From Allobaileyella intestinalis (GTDB taxonomy: Bacteria; Bacillota; Clostridia; Peptostreptococcales; Anaerovoracaceae): 64,000 nucleotides of DNA. The translations under genes and the position numbers were made by a program. Numbering within the stretch: position 1 is the first letter of the stretch; each line of letters starts with the position of its first letter. The notes beneath the pieces were generated by a model. That model was given only the letters and a program-made list of their open reading frames with translations, had not been told where the DNA came from and ran no database searches. Positions 1-8,347 of this stretch are shown here, piece after piece. The stretch is from positions 248,001 to 312,000 of the forward strand of contig NZ_VUNB01000001.1 of assembly GCF_009695865.1 (NCBI RefSeq). The letters run 5' to 3'.

Positions 1-1
1 C

Positions 2-76
2 GGCAACGAGCAGGACCTGATGTTATCTCCAGGAAATTTCAGGGGCAGAGGACAGAAGGGAAAAAATAACAGATGA
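2..76 (+). CDS. Possible 3' end of an upstream gene cut by the window edge
   Basis: Frame 2 is open from the window start to a TGA at 74-76 and ends in a basic tail (RGRGQKGKNNR). Frame 1 is also open to a TAA at 67-69, so the real frame cannot be chosen. In Bacillus the recombination ATPase gene rarA lies just before the Rrf2 gene cymR, but nothing visible here proves that family. A small CCCTG/CAGGG hairpin follows near 90-105 without a T-run. Confidence 0.2.
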   Translation, partial: GNEQDLMLSPGNFRGRGQKGKNNR

Positions 77-137
77 TAAAATGAAAACCCTGAAACAACA
101 GGGACGTTGTACAATCTGTTAGCTGAGAAAAAATCCA

Positions 138-173
138 TTGTCATTTTATTTCCCTGTGATATACTAGGAATTA
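138..173 (+). promoter_or_regulatory. iscR promoter with overlapping Rrf2-type operator
   Basis: TTGTCA (138-143), 16 bp, then TATACT (160-165) preceded by TG, an extended -10. A degenerate inverted repeat covers it: TATTTCCCTG (147-156), 7 bp, CTAGGAATTA (164-173). The right arm matches 9 of 10 bases of the perfect palindrome at the iscS promoter (844-870), with the same 7-bp spacing. This suggests that the regulator acts on its own gene. No protein binding is shown by sequence alone. Confidence 0.6.
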
Positions 174-222
174 CGCTGCAGGGTAATTTCAATGCAGACA
201 GAATATACAGGAGGATAGAACT

Positions 223-723
223 ATGATGGTGTCAACAAAGGGACGTTACGCCCTTATAGTAATGATCGATCTGGCCAGAAATGAGGGAGACGGTTATATT
301 TCTCTCAGTGATATTGCGGAGAGACAGAATCTATCGATGAAATACCTTGAGATCGTGGTGTCTATGCTGAACAAGGGGGGCCTCGTCAAGAGTCTCAGGG
401 GAAAGAACGGAGGATATCACCTGGCAAGAAAGCCGGAGGAATACAATATTGGAGAGATACTGGAGATAACAGAGGGAAGCCTGGCTCCAGTAGAATGTCT
501 TAAAAACGGCCACATGTCCTGTGATAAAGCGGGGTCCTGCTACACCCTGCCGCTGTGGCTGGGCCTTGACAAGGTGATAGATGATTATCTTGGCAATATT
601 TCTCTTCAGGACCTTATTGACGGGAATATGAACAAGATTCTGCCTCAGGAAATTGAGATGGCTAATTACAAGGAGACCTGTCTCCACAAGAGAAAGGCTG
701 CTGGCCTGGATAATAACAGATAG
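223..723 (+). CDS. iscR: Rrf2 family transcriptional regulator, IscR-like
   Basis: This is a winged-helix DNA-binding regulator of 166 residues, the usual length for Rrf2/IscR. The N-terminal helix-turn-helix includes LSDIAERQNLSMKYLE, followed by a wing with KNGGY. Three cysteines (Cys92, Cys100, Cys106) sit in the loop where IscR holds its [2Fe-2S] cluster, with CX7CX5C spacing against CX5CX5C in E. coli IscR. So Fe-S sensing is likely, unlike Bacillus CymR, which lacks such a cluster. AGGAGG at 209-214 supports the ATG at 223; the ATG at 226 is an alternative. It precedes iscS-iscU, and both promoters carry related palindromes, which suggests feedback control of Fe-S assembly. Confidence 0.9.
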   Translation: MMVSTKGRYALIVMIDLARNEGDGYISLSDIAERQNLSMKYLEIVVSMLNKGGLVKSLRGKNGGYHLARKPEEYNIGEILEITEGSLAPVECLKNGHMSCDKAGSCYTLPLWLGLDKVIDDYLGNISLQDLIDGNMNKILPQEIEMANYKETCLHKRKAAGLDNNR

Positions 724-843
724 GCTTACAGAATATTTTACGGGACAGTTTGTATGACAGTCATTAAGAGACTGACGAAGTCTGGAAATCATACTGTACC
801 TATGAATACAGATTGCACTGATTTATGCACAATGAATAGTTGA

Positions 844-880
844 TAATTCCTATTGACACGATAGGAATTAAGAGTAAACT
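844..880 (+). promoter_or_regulatory. iscS promoter with perfect 10-bp palindromic operator
   Basis: TAATTCCTAT (844-853), 7-bp spacer, ATAGGAATTA (861-870): a perfect 10-bp inverted repeat. The -35 TTGACA (853-858) lies inside it, and a -10 TAAACT (875-880) follows after 16 bp. A repressor bound here would block RNA polymerase. The neighbouring Rrf2 regulator is the natural candidate because its own promoter carries a related repeat. Confidence 0.7.
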
Positions 881-962
881 AATCCATGAAAAGAGCCTCA
901 AGAGATAATGAGAACATGCTCGTGAAGAGATGAAGCGGGCTTTTGATAAACAGGAGGGTAAC

Positions 963-2153
963 ATGAGAGTATATGCTGATAACGCAGCCACAACTTACAT
1001 GAGTGAAACCTCGATGAAGGTGATGGTGGATTGCCTTAAGAACGCCAATGGTAATCCTAACAGCCTTCATTCAGAGGGACAGGCTGCAAAGGAAGTACTG
1101 GAAGATGCTAGAGCAAAGGTTGCAAAGGCTATCAATGCAGCAAATCCTAATGAGATTTACTTCACATCAGGAGGAAGTGAAGCTGACAACCAGGCACTGA
1201 TTTCTGCAGCAAGAGGACAGAAGGTTAAGGGTAAGAATCACCTGATTACCATGAGCATTGAACATGATGCTATTCTGAACACAATGAAGAAGCTGGAGAA
1301 GGAAGGCTTTGATGTTACAATCCTGGATCCTCAGCCTGATGGAATCATTGATATTAAGGATATCGAGAACGCAATCAGACCTGATACAGCACTGGTGTCC
1401 ATCATGTTTGCAAATAACGAGATTGGATCCATCCAGCCTATAGCTGAAATCGGAAAAATGTGCCATGAGAAGGGCGTACTCTTCCACACAGATGCAGTTC
1501 AGGCAACTGCCCATCTGCCTATAGATGTACAGGCCATGAACATTGACATGCTCTCAATGTCCGGCCACAAGTTCCACGGCCCTAAGGGAATCGGAGCTCT
1601 TTATGCAAGAAAGGGCGTTAAGCTTGTAAATGTAATTTGCGGCGGAGCTCAGGAGCGAGGAAAGAGAGCAGGTACATCAAATGCCCCTGCAGCTGCAGCC
1701 ATGGCAGCAGCCCTGGAAGAGGGTGTGGCAAACATGGAGAAAGACAATGCAAAGACCATCGCGCTGAGAGACAGACTGATTGAGGGACTTTCTGACATTC
1801 CTCATTCAAAGCTGAATGGTCACAGAACTAAAAGACTTCCGGGAAATGTTAACTATTCATTCGAGGGCGCAGAAGGCGAGTCCCTGCTGCTGGCTCTGGA
1901 TATGTATGGAATCGAAGTTTCTTCCGGATCTGCCTGCTCAAGCCAGTCACTGGAGCCAAGCCACGTGCTTATGGGAATAGGACTTCCTGTTGAGGCGGCT
2001 CACGGATCATTGAGATTCAGCTTGTCTGCAGACAACACCGAGGAAGAAGTTGACTATATTATTGAGAAGGTACATTCAGTTGTTAATCATTTCAGAGAGC
2101 TGAGCCCATTCTGGGATGAACTTGAGAGAGGAGTAAGAGAACATGTTATATAG
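963..2153 (+). CDS. iscS: Cysteine desulfurase IscS/NifS
   Basis: This PLP enzyme turns cysteine into alanine and leaves a persulfide for Fe-S assembly; it is a class V aminotransferase fold of 396 residues. The PLP-binding lysine lies in SGHKFHGPKG, and the persulfide cysteine in SGSACSSQS. I chose the ATG at 963 because CAGGAGGGTAAC precedes it; an in-frame ATG at 930 has no such site and would add 11 odd residues. The gene overlaps iscU by 11 nt, so the two are surely co-translated and work as sulfur donor and scaffold. A second desulfurase in this window (53887-55071) is paired with thiI. Confidence 0.95.
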   Translation: MRVYADNAATTYMSETSMKVMVDCLKNANGNPNSLHSEGQAAKEVLEDARAKVAKAINAANPNEIYFTSGGSEADNQALISAARGQKVKGKNHLITMSIEHDAILNTMKKLEKEGFDVTILDPQPDGIIDIKDIENAIRPDTALVSIMFANNEIGSIQPIAEIGKMCHEKGVLFHTDAVQATAHLPIDVQAMNIDMLSMSGHKFHGPKGIGALYARKGVKLVNVICGGAQERGKRAGTSNAPAAAAMAAALEEGVANMEKDNAKTIALRDRLIEGLSDIPHSKLNGHRTKRLPGNVNYSFEGAEGESLLLALDMYGIEVSSGSACSSQSLEPSHVLMGIGLPVEAAHGSLRFSLSADNTEEEVDYIIEKVHSVVNHFRELSPFWDELERGVREHVI

Positions 2154-2568
2154 CGAAAAGGTTATGGATCACTTCGAGCATCCAAGAAATGTAGGCGAGA
2201 TCGAGAATGCTGACGGTGTTGGCGAAGTAGGAAACCCAGTCTGCGGAGATATCATGAGGATGTATCTCAAGATCGATAATGATGTTATTACTGATTGCAA
2301 GTTCAAGACCTTCGGATGTGGATCTGCAATTGCAACAAGCTCAATGGCAACAGAGATGATCAAAGGCAAGACTGTAAAGGAAGCTCTGGAACTGTCCAAC
2401 AAGGCTGTTGTTGAAGCCCTGGACGGTCTGCCAACACACAAGATTCACTGCTCAGTACTGGCAGAGGAAGCTATCAAGGCTGCTCTGGTAGACTATTACA
2501 AGAAGAACAACAAGGAGCTGCCTCCGGAAATCAAGGACTTTAAGCCTGATGAGGAGAGCGATCTGTAG
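2143..2568 (+). CDS. iscU: Fe-S cluster assembly scaffold IscU/NifU N-terminal type
   Basis: This scaffold protein, on which iron and persulfide sulfur are joined, has 141 residues, the single-domain IscU length. The three cluster cysteines are visible in GNPVCGD (with the conserved Asp), FGCGSAIATSS and KIHCSVLAEEAI. The ATG lies inside the end of iscS, and AGAGGAG stands before it. A strong terminator follows at 2581, so regulator, desulfurase and scaffold form a compact unit without hscAB or fdx. Confidence 0.95.
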   Translation: MLYSEKVMDHFEHPRNVGEIENADGVGEVGNPVCGDIMRMYLKIDNDVITDCKFKTFGCGSAIATSSMATEMIKGKTVKEALELSNKAVVEALDGLPTHKIHCSVLAEEAIKAALVDYYKKNNKELPPEIKDFKPDEESDL

Positions 2569-2580
2569 GATTATTTCACT

Positions 2581-2609
2581 AGACGGACCGGCTCTGGTCC
2601 GTCTTTTTT
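2581..2609 (+). terminator. Intrinsic terminator after iscU
   Basis: AGACGGACC / GGTCCGTCT, a perfect 9-bp stem with a 6-nt loop, followed by TTTTT. Confidence 0.9.
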
Positions 2610-2685
2610 ATACAGAGCAAGGGGCTTGGCCAGGTGAGACAGGGGCTTTTTATTCTCAACCAACAAAACACGCACCTGCTTTGTA

Positions 2686-2714
2686 TTGACAACAAACAAA
2701 TCACAGCGTAGAAT
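2686..2714 (+). promoter_or_regulatory. Sigma-70 type promoter of the cold-shock gene
   Basis: TTGACA (2686-2691), 17 bp, TAGAAT (2709-2714). The transcript would carry a leader of about 60 nt before the ATG at 2780. Confidence 0.75.
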
Positions 2715-2779
2715 GTGAAAGAATATTAATCCCGTGAAGGTACGTGGGGTTATTAAGGGTATTTGGACAGGAGGAATTT

Positions 2780-2995
2780 ATGAGCACAGGTGTAGTAAAG
2801 TGGTTCAACAACAGCAAGGGTTACGGATTTATTGAGAACAGCGAAGGCGGAGCAGATATTTTTGTTCATTACTCAGCAATTCAGAGTGAGGGATTCAAGT
2901 CTCTTAAAGATGGAGAGAAGGTTACCTTCGATGTTGAGGATGATCCTAAGAATCCATCAAAGCAGAGAGCTGTAAATGTAACTGTTGTTAAATAA
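2780..2995 (+). CDS. cspA: Cold-shock protein, CspA family
   Basis: This small RNA/ssDNA-binding beta-barrel protein has 71 residues. RNP1 is seen as KGYGFIE and RNP2 as DIFVHYSAI, both with their aromatic contacts. Translation starts at the ATG at 2780, which follows AGGAGGAATTT; an in-frame start at 2744 would add 12 unusual residues and has no ribosome site. It stands alone between its own promoter and terminator. Family members act as RNA chaperones in cold and in general translation; the exact role here is not visible. Confidence 0.93.
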   Translation: MSTGVVKWFNNSKGYGFIENSEGGADIFVHYSAIQSEGFKSLKDGEKVTFDVEDDPKNPSKQRAVNVTVVK

Positions 2996-3008
2996 TCGGT
3001 TATTAAAG

Positions 3009-3032
3009 GCCACCATCGCCGGTGGCTTTTTT
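3009..3032 (+). terminator. Intrinsic terminator after the cold-shock gene
   Basis: GCCACC / GGTGGC stem with loop ATCGCC, followed by TTTTTT. Confidence 0.88.
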
Positions 3033-3049
3033 CATGTTTCATACACCAA

Positions 3050-3073
3050 TTACCATCCAGCTGATGGTAAAAT
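3050..3073 (+). promoter_or_regulatory. Inverted repeat overlapping a candidate -10 upstream of pyrC
   Basis: TTACCATC (3050-3057), CAGCT, GATGGTAA (3063-3070) is a perfect 8-bp inverted repeat. Its right end overlaps TAAAAT (3068-3073), a plausible -10 for the pyrimidine operon; no good -35 is visible. It may be an operator. A second hairpin, GGCC / GGCC at 3098-3114 with loop TTCCGAGAG, lies 13 nt before the ribosome binding site. Confidence 0.4.
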
Positions 3074-3140
3074 GAAAAGGTAGATTGTTGAAAGAAAGGC
3101 CTTCCGAGAGGGCCATGTAATTTGAACGGAGGACAGTGAA

Positions 3141-4379
3141 GTGATTCTGAAAGGCGGAAGCATATACAGAAACGGCCATTTCGAAGACAACCTCCAGATA
3201 AGCGGAAAGAACAATGCCGCTGATGGCGGCTTTGTTGATATTGGTGGACAGGATGGAGTTATCGAAGTTGGTAACTCTTTTATTTTGCCATCTTTCTGCG
3301 ACGTTCACGTGCATTTTCGTGAACCTGGACAGGAGTACAAGGAGACCATCAGAACGGGAAGCAGAGCAGCAGCTGCAGGGGGATATACAGATGTCTGCAC
3401 CATGCCTAACCTGAAACCGGCACCATCAGATATGGAGTCACTGGATGTCCAGCTTAAGGCAATAAACGAAGTCCCTTCTGCAGAGAAGATACACGTTCAT
3501 CCATATGGAACAATTACCCGTGGACAGAAGGGAAGAGGCCAGCTTTCAGACATGGAAGAAATGGCACCACATGTTATCGCTTTTTCCGATGATGGAGTAG
3601 GGGTGCAGGATGCGGGACTTATGAAGGCTGCCATGGAAACTGCCAGGGCTCTTGGAAAAATAATTGTCGCTCACTGCGAGGATGAGGAACTTCTTGCCCA
3701 GGGTAAATCAAGAGAAAGCGAATGGCGCCAGATAGAGCGGGACGTGAAACTGGCAGATATTACAGGAGCTTCATACCATGTATGCCACATTTCAACAAAG
3801 GAAAGTGTGGAAATAATCCGCGAGGCAAAGAAAAGCGGCGTAGATGTAACCTGTGAGACCGCTCCCCACTATTTGCTTCTGGACAGCAGGATAATAGCTG
3901 AGAAAATTTCTGCCTGCCCTGAAGAAGGCGGAAAGTACAAAATGAATCCTCCTGTCAGAGAACCAGAAGATAAGAATTCACTGATAGAAGGAGTTCTTGA
4001 CGGAACGGTGGACATGCTGGCAACAGACCATGCTCCCCACAGCAGCGAAGAAAAATCCAGAGGCTTCCTTAAGAGCATGAACGGAATAACAGGCCTTGAA
4101 TGCGCATTTCCTGCAGTATATACAGGCCTTGTCAAAACCGGAATCATACCATTTGATACCTTGATCAGGATAATGGCCGTTAATCCGCGCACCCGCTTCG
4201 GCATTCCTGCAGACTCCGGCTGGACCGTTGCAGACCTGGACAATCCTTTCGTTCTGGACAGCCGCCGGTTCCGTTCAATGGGCAAAACAACACCTTTTGA
4301 CGGACAAGAATTATACGGAAAAATACTTTACACGATTTGCGGAGACAGGCTGGTCTATGACCACAGCACAGATAAATGA
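3141..4379 (+). CDS. pyrC: Dihydroorotase
   Basis: This enzyme cyclises carbamoyl aspartate to dihydroorotate, step three of UMP synthesis. It has 412 residues, in the range of type I dihydroorotases. Metal-binding motifs are seen in order: DVHVHFREPG near residue 55, HCEDEE near 180, and DHAPHSSEE near 297. Translation starts at a GTG at 3141, 8 nt after GGAGG (3128-3132); no other start fits. It heads a seven-gene pyr operon. No carAB, pyrR or uraA is present here, so carbamoyl phosphate comes from elsewhere. Confidence 0.93.
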   Translation: MILKGGSIYRNGHFEDNLQISGKNNAADGGFVDIGGQDGVIEVGNSFILPSFCDVHVHFREPGQEYKETIRTGSRAAAAGGYTDVCTMPNLKPAPSDMESLDVQLKAINEVPSAEKIHVHPYGTITRGQKGRGQLSDMEEMAPHVIAFSDDGVGVQDAGLMKAAMETARALGKIIVAHCEDEELLAQGKSRESEWRQIERDVKLADITGASYHVCHISTKESVEIIREAKKSGVDVTCETAPHYLLLDSRIIAEKISACPEEGGKYKMNPPVREPEDKNSLIEGVLDGTVDMLATDHAPHSSEEKSRGFLKSMNGITGLECAFPAVYTGLVKTGIIPFDTLIRIMAVNPRTRFGIPADSGWTVADLDNPFVLDSRRFRSMGKTTPFDGQELYGKILYTICGDRLVYDHSTDK

Positions 4380-4393
4380 GCAGGGAGGAACAT

Positions 4394-5134
4394 ATGCAGA
4401 AAACAATCAGCACCATTTACAGCAACAAGGAAATAGCTCCTGGCATATTCTGCATGATGCTTGAAACAGAAGGCAGTAAATTCAGCAATCCAGGGCAGTT
4501 CGCCATGGTTCAGGTGCCGGGCAAATTCCTCAGAAGGCCAATTTCTGTCTGCCGCTACGACGGGGACCGGTATACTCTGGTTTACAGAGTTGCAGGAGAA
4601 GGGACCAGAATAATGAGCACCCTGGAGGCAGGCCAGAAGGTGGACGCACTCACTGGTCTGGGAAACGGCTATGACGTAAAAAGAATACCTGATGGTGCGT
4701 ATATTATCGGCGGAGGAATCGGAATTCCTCCGATGCTGGGCCTTGTCCGGGCGTTGATAATGAACGGAAAGAAGTGCAAGGTAATTCTGGGCTACAACAG
4801 CGAGAAAGAGATATTCCTTCTGGATCAGTTCAGAGACCTGGCAGAAGACGTAACAGTAATGACTGCTGACGGAAGCGCAGGAAAAAAGGGGTTCGTAACA
4901 GATGCCTTTGATCATGCTGATTTTGCATGTGCCTGCGGACCTCTGCCGATGCTGAAGGCGCTGGCCCCTAAGACAGACCAGGGGCTGTTCAGCCTGGAGG
5001 CCAGAATGGGCTGCGGATTTGGAGCCTGCATGGGATGTTCCATAAATACAGAAGAAGGCTCCATGAGAGTATGCAAGGAAGGACCGGTATTTTCCAAGAA
5101 CATCCTGAAGTGGGACAATCTGATCAGTGACTGA
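4394..5134 (+). CDS. pyrK: Dihydroorotate dehydrogenase B, electron transfer subunit
   Basis: This iron-sulfur flavoprotein passes electrons from dihydroorotate oxidation in PyrD to NAD+. It has 246 residues. The FAD-binding stretch includes RRPISVCRY near residue 45, and the NAD-binding glycines are in GGGIGIPPM. The C-terminal [2Fe-2S] cysteines show CX4CX2CX11C (GCGFGACMGC, then RVC). The ATG at 4394 follows GGGAGG (4383-4388); the in-frame ATG at 4376 overlaps the pyrC stop and has no site of its own. Its presence marks the neighbouring pyrD as class 1B. Confidence 0.93.
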   Translation: MQKTISTIYSNKEIAPGIFCMMLETEGSKFSNPGQFAMVQVPGKFLRRPISVCRYDGDRYTLVYRVAGEGTRIMSTLEAGQKVDALTGLGNGYDVKRIPDGAYIIGGGIGIPPMLGLVRALIMNGKKCKVILGYNSEKEIFLLDQFRDLAEDVTVMTADGSAGKKGFVTDAFDHADFACACGPLPMLKALAPKTDQGLFSLEARMGCGFGACMGCSINTEEGSMRVCKEGPVFSKNILKWDNLISD

Positions 5135-5172
5135 CGGTAATCAACAGTTTGTGAAAATGAAAGGAATCATAT

Positions 5173-6084
5173 ATGAAATGCAATATAGGCGTCAGCCTGG
5201 CAGGAATTGATCTGCGAAATCCTGTTATGCCTGCCAGCGGTACTTTCGGATATGGACAGGAGTATAAAGAGGTATATGACCTGAGCCTTCTGGGGGCAAT
5301 AGTGACAAAAAGCGTCACTGAGGAGCCCAGATATGGAAACCCTCTTCCAAGGATAGCAGAATGCAGCCAGGGAATGATGAACTCCATAGGCCTCCAGAAC
5401 CCGGGAATCAAACACTACATAAACGAAGATCTGCCTCATCTGAGAGAATGTTACTACGGACCGATTATCTCAAACATCAGCGGTTTTTCACCGGAGGAAT
5501 TCGGCAGACTGGCAGCGGCCGTAGATGGACAGGAGCAGGTTGCAGCTATAGAAGTTAACATAAGCTGTCCTAATGTAAAAGAAGGGGGATCAGCCTTCGG
5601 TTCTGACCCGGAAATGAGCAGAAAGATCACGGAAGAAGTAAAGAAGAACACCTCTCTTCCTGTGTTCGTAAAACTTACACCAAATGTTACAGATATTACA
5701 GAGATAGCAAGGGCCTGTGAAGCAGGAGGGGCAGATGGAATCAGCCTGATTAACAATTTCAGGGCGCTGAAAATTGATCTCAAGGCCAGAAAGCCTGTCA
5801 CTGCTGTTAAGTATGCGGGATTATCAGGACCGGCAATTAAGCCTATTGCTCTTAGAATGGTAAACGAGGTATACCATGCAGTGAACATTCCTGTAATCGG
5901 AATAGGCGGAATATCCAAGGCCGATGATGTGCTGGAAATGGTCATGGCGGGTGCATCGGCAGTTCAGGTGGGAACAGCTAATCTCATTGACCCGTGGGCG
6001 TGCCCGGAAATCATACAGAAGCTGCCTCAGCGAATGGAAGAACTGGGAATTTCAAGTCTGGATGAGATAAGAGGAGTGATTTAG
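5173..6084 (+). CDS. pyrD: Dihydroorotate dehydrogenase B, catalytic subunit
   Basis: This FMN enzyme oxidises dihydroorotate to orotate; the class 1B form works as a heterotetramer with PyrK. It has 303 residues, typical for the class. The catalytic cysteine is in VNISCPNVKEGG; FMN phosphate-binding glycines are in IGIGGI and GASAVQVGTA. The ribosome site is weak (AAAGGA). The stop touches the pyrF ATG directly, showing tight coupling. Being NAD-linked rather than quinone-linked suits an anaerobe. Confidence 0.95.
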   Translation: MKCNIGVSLAGIDLRNPVMPASGTFGYGQEYKEVYDLSLLGAIVTKSVTEEPRYGNPLPRIAECSQGMMNSIGLQNPGIKHYINEDLPHLRECYYGPIISNISGFSPEEFGRLAAAVDGQEQVAAIEVNISCPNVKEGGSAFGSDPEMSRKITEEVKKNTSLPVFVKLTPNVTDITEIARACEAGGADGISLINNFRALKIDLKARKPVTAVKYAGLSGPAIKPIALRMVNEVYHAVNIPVIGIGGISKADDVLEMVMAGASAVQVGTANLIDPWACPEIIQKLPQRMEELGISSLDEIRGVI

Positions 6085-6798
6085 ATGAGAGAGTATAATG
6101 ATATTATGATTGCCCTTGACTTTCCCGGGGCAGAAGAGGCCCTGGGTTTCCTGGACAACCTGGACACAGGTGATGACAAGCCTTTTGTAAAAATAGGAAT
6201 GGAGCTGTTCTACAGCGAAGGGCCGGACATTGTGAGAGAGGTAAAGAAGAGAGGTTATTCGGTTTTCCTTGACTTGAAATTACACGACATTCCAAACACA
6301 GTCGGCAATGCTATGAAGGTGCTGGCCGGTTTTGGAGTGGATATGGTCAATGTTCACGCTGCCGGAGGCATTAAGATGATGGAGGCTGCAGTCAGGGGCC
6401 TTGAAGAGGGATGGAAGGCTTCTGGAAGAAGTGGAAAAAGACCTTATATCATTGCAGTGACCCAGCTCACATCAACAGATCAGGAAACTATGAACAAAGA
6501 AATCCTGATTCCGGGAAGAGTTGAAAGTGCTGTTGCAGAATACGCCAGAAACGCTAAGGCAGCAGGACTGGACGGAGTAGTTTGTTCTCCTCTTGAAGCC
6601 CAGATGATACACGGTGTTGCAGGAGCTGACTTCCTGACCGTAACTCCCGGAATAAGACTGCCGGGAGACTCAAAGGGAGACCAGAAAAGAGTGACGACTC
6701 CTGAAGATGCCAGGAACTACGGAAGCGATTACATGGTGATCGGAAGGAGCATAACGAAAGCTGATGATCCGTCTGAAGCTTACAGACGGTGCAGATAA
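6085..6798 (+). CDS. pyrF: Orotidine 5'-phosphate decarboxylase
   Basis: This TIM-barrel enzyme makes UMP from OMP, the last step of the pathway. It has 237 residues. The catalytic Asp-Lys-Asp array is seen in FLDLKLHDIPNTV near residue 60. The C-terminal phosphate-binding part includes TPGIRL and VIGRSIT. Translation starts at the ATG that follows the pyrD stop without any gap, so ribosomes probably re-initiate. The tail overlaps the leader of pyrE. Confidence 0.95.
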   Translation: MREYNDIMIALDFPGAEEALGFLDNLDTGDDKPFVKIGMELFYSEGPDIVREVKKRGYSVFLDLKLHDIPNTVGNAMKVLAGFGVDMVNVHAAGGIKMMEAAVRGLEEGWKASGRSGKRPYIIAVTQLTSTDQETMNKEILIPGRVESAVAEYARNAKAAGLDGVVCSPLEAQMIHGVAGADFLTVTPGIRLPGDSKGDQKRVTTPEDARNYGSDYMVIGRSITKADDPSEAYRRCR

Positions 6799-6815
6799 GA
6801 AATGGAGGATGCGTT

Positions 6816-7442
6816 GTGGCAAGAGATGAAATGAAGGAAAGAGAAATAGCCAGAGGACTTCTGAAGATTAAAGCAGTATTCCTCAGGCCAGATGAGCCTT
6901 TTACCTGGGCCAGCGGAATCAAAAGCCCTATCTACTGTGATAACAGACTGGTTCTCACAGCTCCTGATGTAAGGGATCTGGTGGAAAAGGAAATGGCTGA
7001 GACTATCAAAGAGTTTTATCCGGAATGTGAGAAGCTTATGGGAACAGCAACTGCAGGAATAGCTCATGCAGCAATTGCCGCCCATATTCTTGGAATGCCA
7101 ATGGGATATGTGAGAAGCAGCTCAAAGTCCCACGGCAGAAACAACAGGATTGAAGGAGCTCTTAACAAGGGAGACAAGGTGGTTGTCATTGAGGACCTTT
7201 TCTCAACAGGGGGATCTTCCATAGAAGCAGTTAACGCTCTAAGAGAGGCCGGGGCAGATGTGCTTGGCATAGTCAGCATTTTTACTTACAGCACAAACAA
7301 GGCTGAGAAAAACTTCAAGGATGCAGATGTTGACCACAGAAGCCTCTGTACTATCGGAACGCTGATTGACGAGGCAGAGAAGGAAAACTATATCAAAACA
7401 GGAGAGGGAGAGGAGATAATCAGATGGCTAAAAGAGATCTGA
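6816..7442 (+). CDS. pyrE: Orotate phosphoribosyltransferase
   Basis: This enzyme joins orotate and PRPP to give OMP. It has 208 residues. The PRPP-binding motif is VVVIEDLFSTGGSS near residue 120, and the flexible-loop region includes KSHGRNNR. I chose the GTG at 6816, 7 nt after GGAGG (6804-6808), because an in-frame GTG at 6789 would place that ribosome site inside the gene. The end overlaps pyrB by 19 nt. Confidence 0.93.
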   Translation: MARDEMKEREIARGLLKIKAVFLRPDEPFTWASGIKSPIYCDNRLVLTAPDVRDLVEKEMAETIKEFYPECEKLMGTATAGIAHAAIAAHILGMPMGYVRSSSKSHGRNNRIEGALNKGDKVVVIEDLFSTGGSSIEAVNALREAGADVLGIVSIFTYSTNKAEKNFKDADVDHRSLCTIGTLIDEAEKENYIKTGEGEEIIRWLKEI

Positions 7443-8347
7443 TCAGTATTACAGATCTTTCAGTGCAGGAAATCGATGAAATACTGGATCTGGCAGACAG
7501 AATCACAGCTGATCCGGCTGCATACCAGGATGCCTGTGCCCACAAAAAACTGGCAACGCTTTTCTATGAGCCTTCAACCAGAACCAGGCTCAGCTTTGAG
7601 GCGGCAATGTATGAACTGGGAGGAAACGTAATAGGCTTTTCCGATGCAAAATCCACATCTGTTTCAAAGGGAGAAACGGTTCACGACACAATGAAGGTTA
7701 TTTCCTGCTTCTCAGATATTATTGCAGTAAGACACCCTAAGGAAGGTGCTGCATACGTAGCTGCCAGGAGCTGTGACATTCCGGTGGTTAATGCTGGAGA
7801 CGGCGGCCACCACCATCCTACACAGACTTTGACAGACCTGCTTACTATCAGGCGGGAGAAGGGAAGACTGGACTCCATTAAGATAGGATTCTGCGGAGAT
7901 TTGAAGTTCGGCCGTACTGTTCATTCTCTTATTGAAGCCCTTCTCAGATATGAAAATGTTGAATACTGGCTTATTTCACCAGAAGAGCTGGTGCTTCCAG
8001 ACTATGTAAGAGACCAGATGAAAGCTGCCGGAGTCAAATTCCATGAAATCAGAAGCATGGAAGATGCACTTCCGGAACTGGATGTGCTTTACATGACAAG
8101 GGTTCAGAAAGAAAGATTTTTCAACGAAGAAGATTACATAAGGCTGAAGAACATATATATTCTTGACGAGGAGAAGCTGTCTGCTGCTTCCCAGGATATG
8201 ATTGTGATGCATCCGCTTCCTAGAGTGAATGAAATTGAAATAGATGTGGATGATGACCCGAGGGCCGTATATTTCAAGCAGGTAAGAAACGGAAAAGATG
8301 TACGTAAAGCCCTGATACTTACGTTGCTGGGATGGAAGGAGGACTAG
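7424..8347 (+). CDS. pyrB: Aspartate carbamoyltransferase, catalytic chain
   Basis: This enzyme condenses carbamoyl phosphate with aspartate, the committed step of the pathway. It has 307 residues. The carbamoyl-phosphate motif STRTRLSFE lies near residue 50, and HHPTQTLTDLL near 130 is the conserved active-site loop. It is followed at once by the regulatory chain pyrI, so the enzyme is the allosteric B/I type. The ATG lies inside the pyrE end, after GAGAGGAGATAATC. Confidence 0.95.
   Translation: MAKRDLISITDLSVQEIDEILDLADRITADPAAYQDACAHKKLATLFYEPSTRTRLSFEAAMYELGGNVIGFSDAKSTSVSKGETVHDTMKVISCFSDIIAVRHPKEGAAYVAARSCDIPVVNAGDGGHHHPTQTLTDLLTIRREKGRLDSIKIGFCGDLKFGRTVHSLIEALLRYENVEYWLISPEELVLPDYVRDQMKAAGVKFHEIRSMEDALPELDVLYMTRVQKERFFNEEDYIRLKNIYILDEEKLSAASQDMIVMHPLPRVNEIEIDVDDDPRAVYFKQVRNGKDVRKALILTLLGWKED

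Noticed and set aside
3098-3114. PyrR attenuator before pyrC
   Set aside because: The hairpin loop resembles the PyrR target but lacks one base; there is no terminator/antiterminator pair and no pyrR nearby. Kept only as a weak finding.
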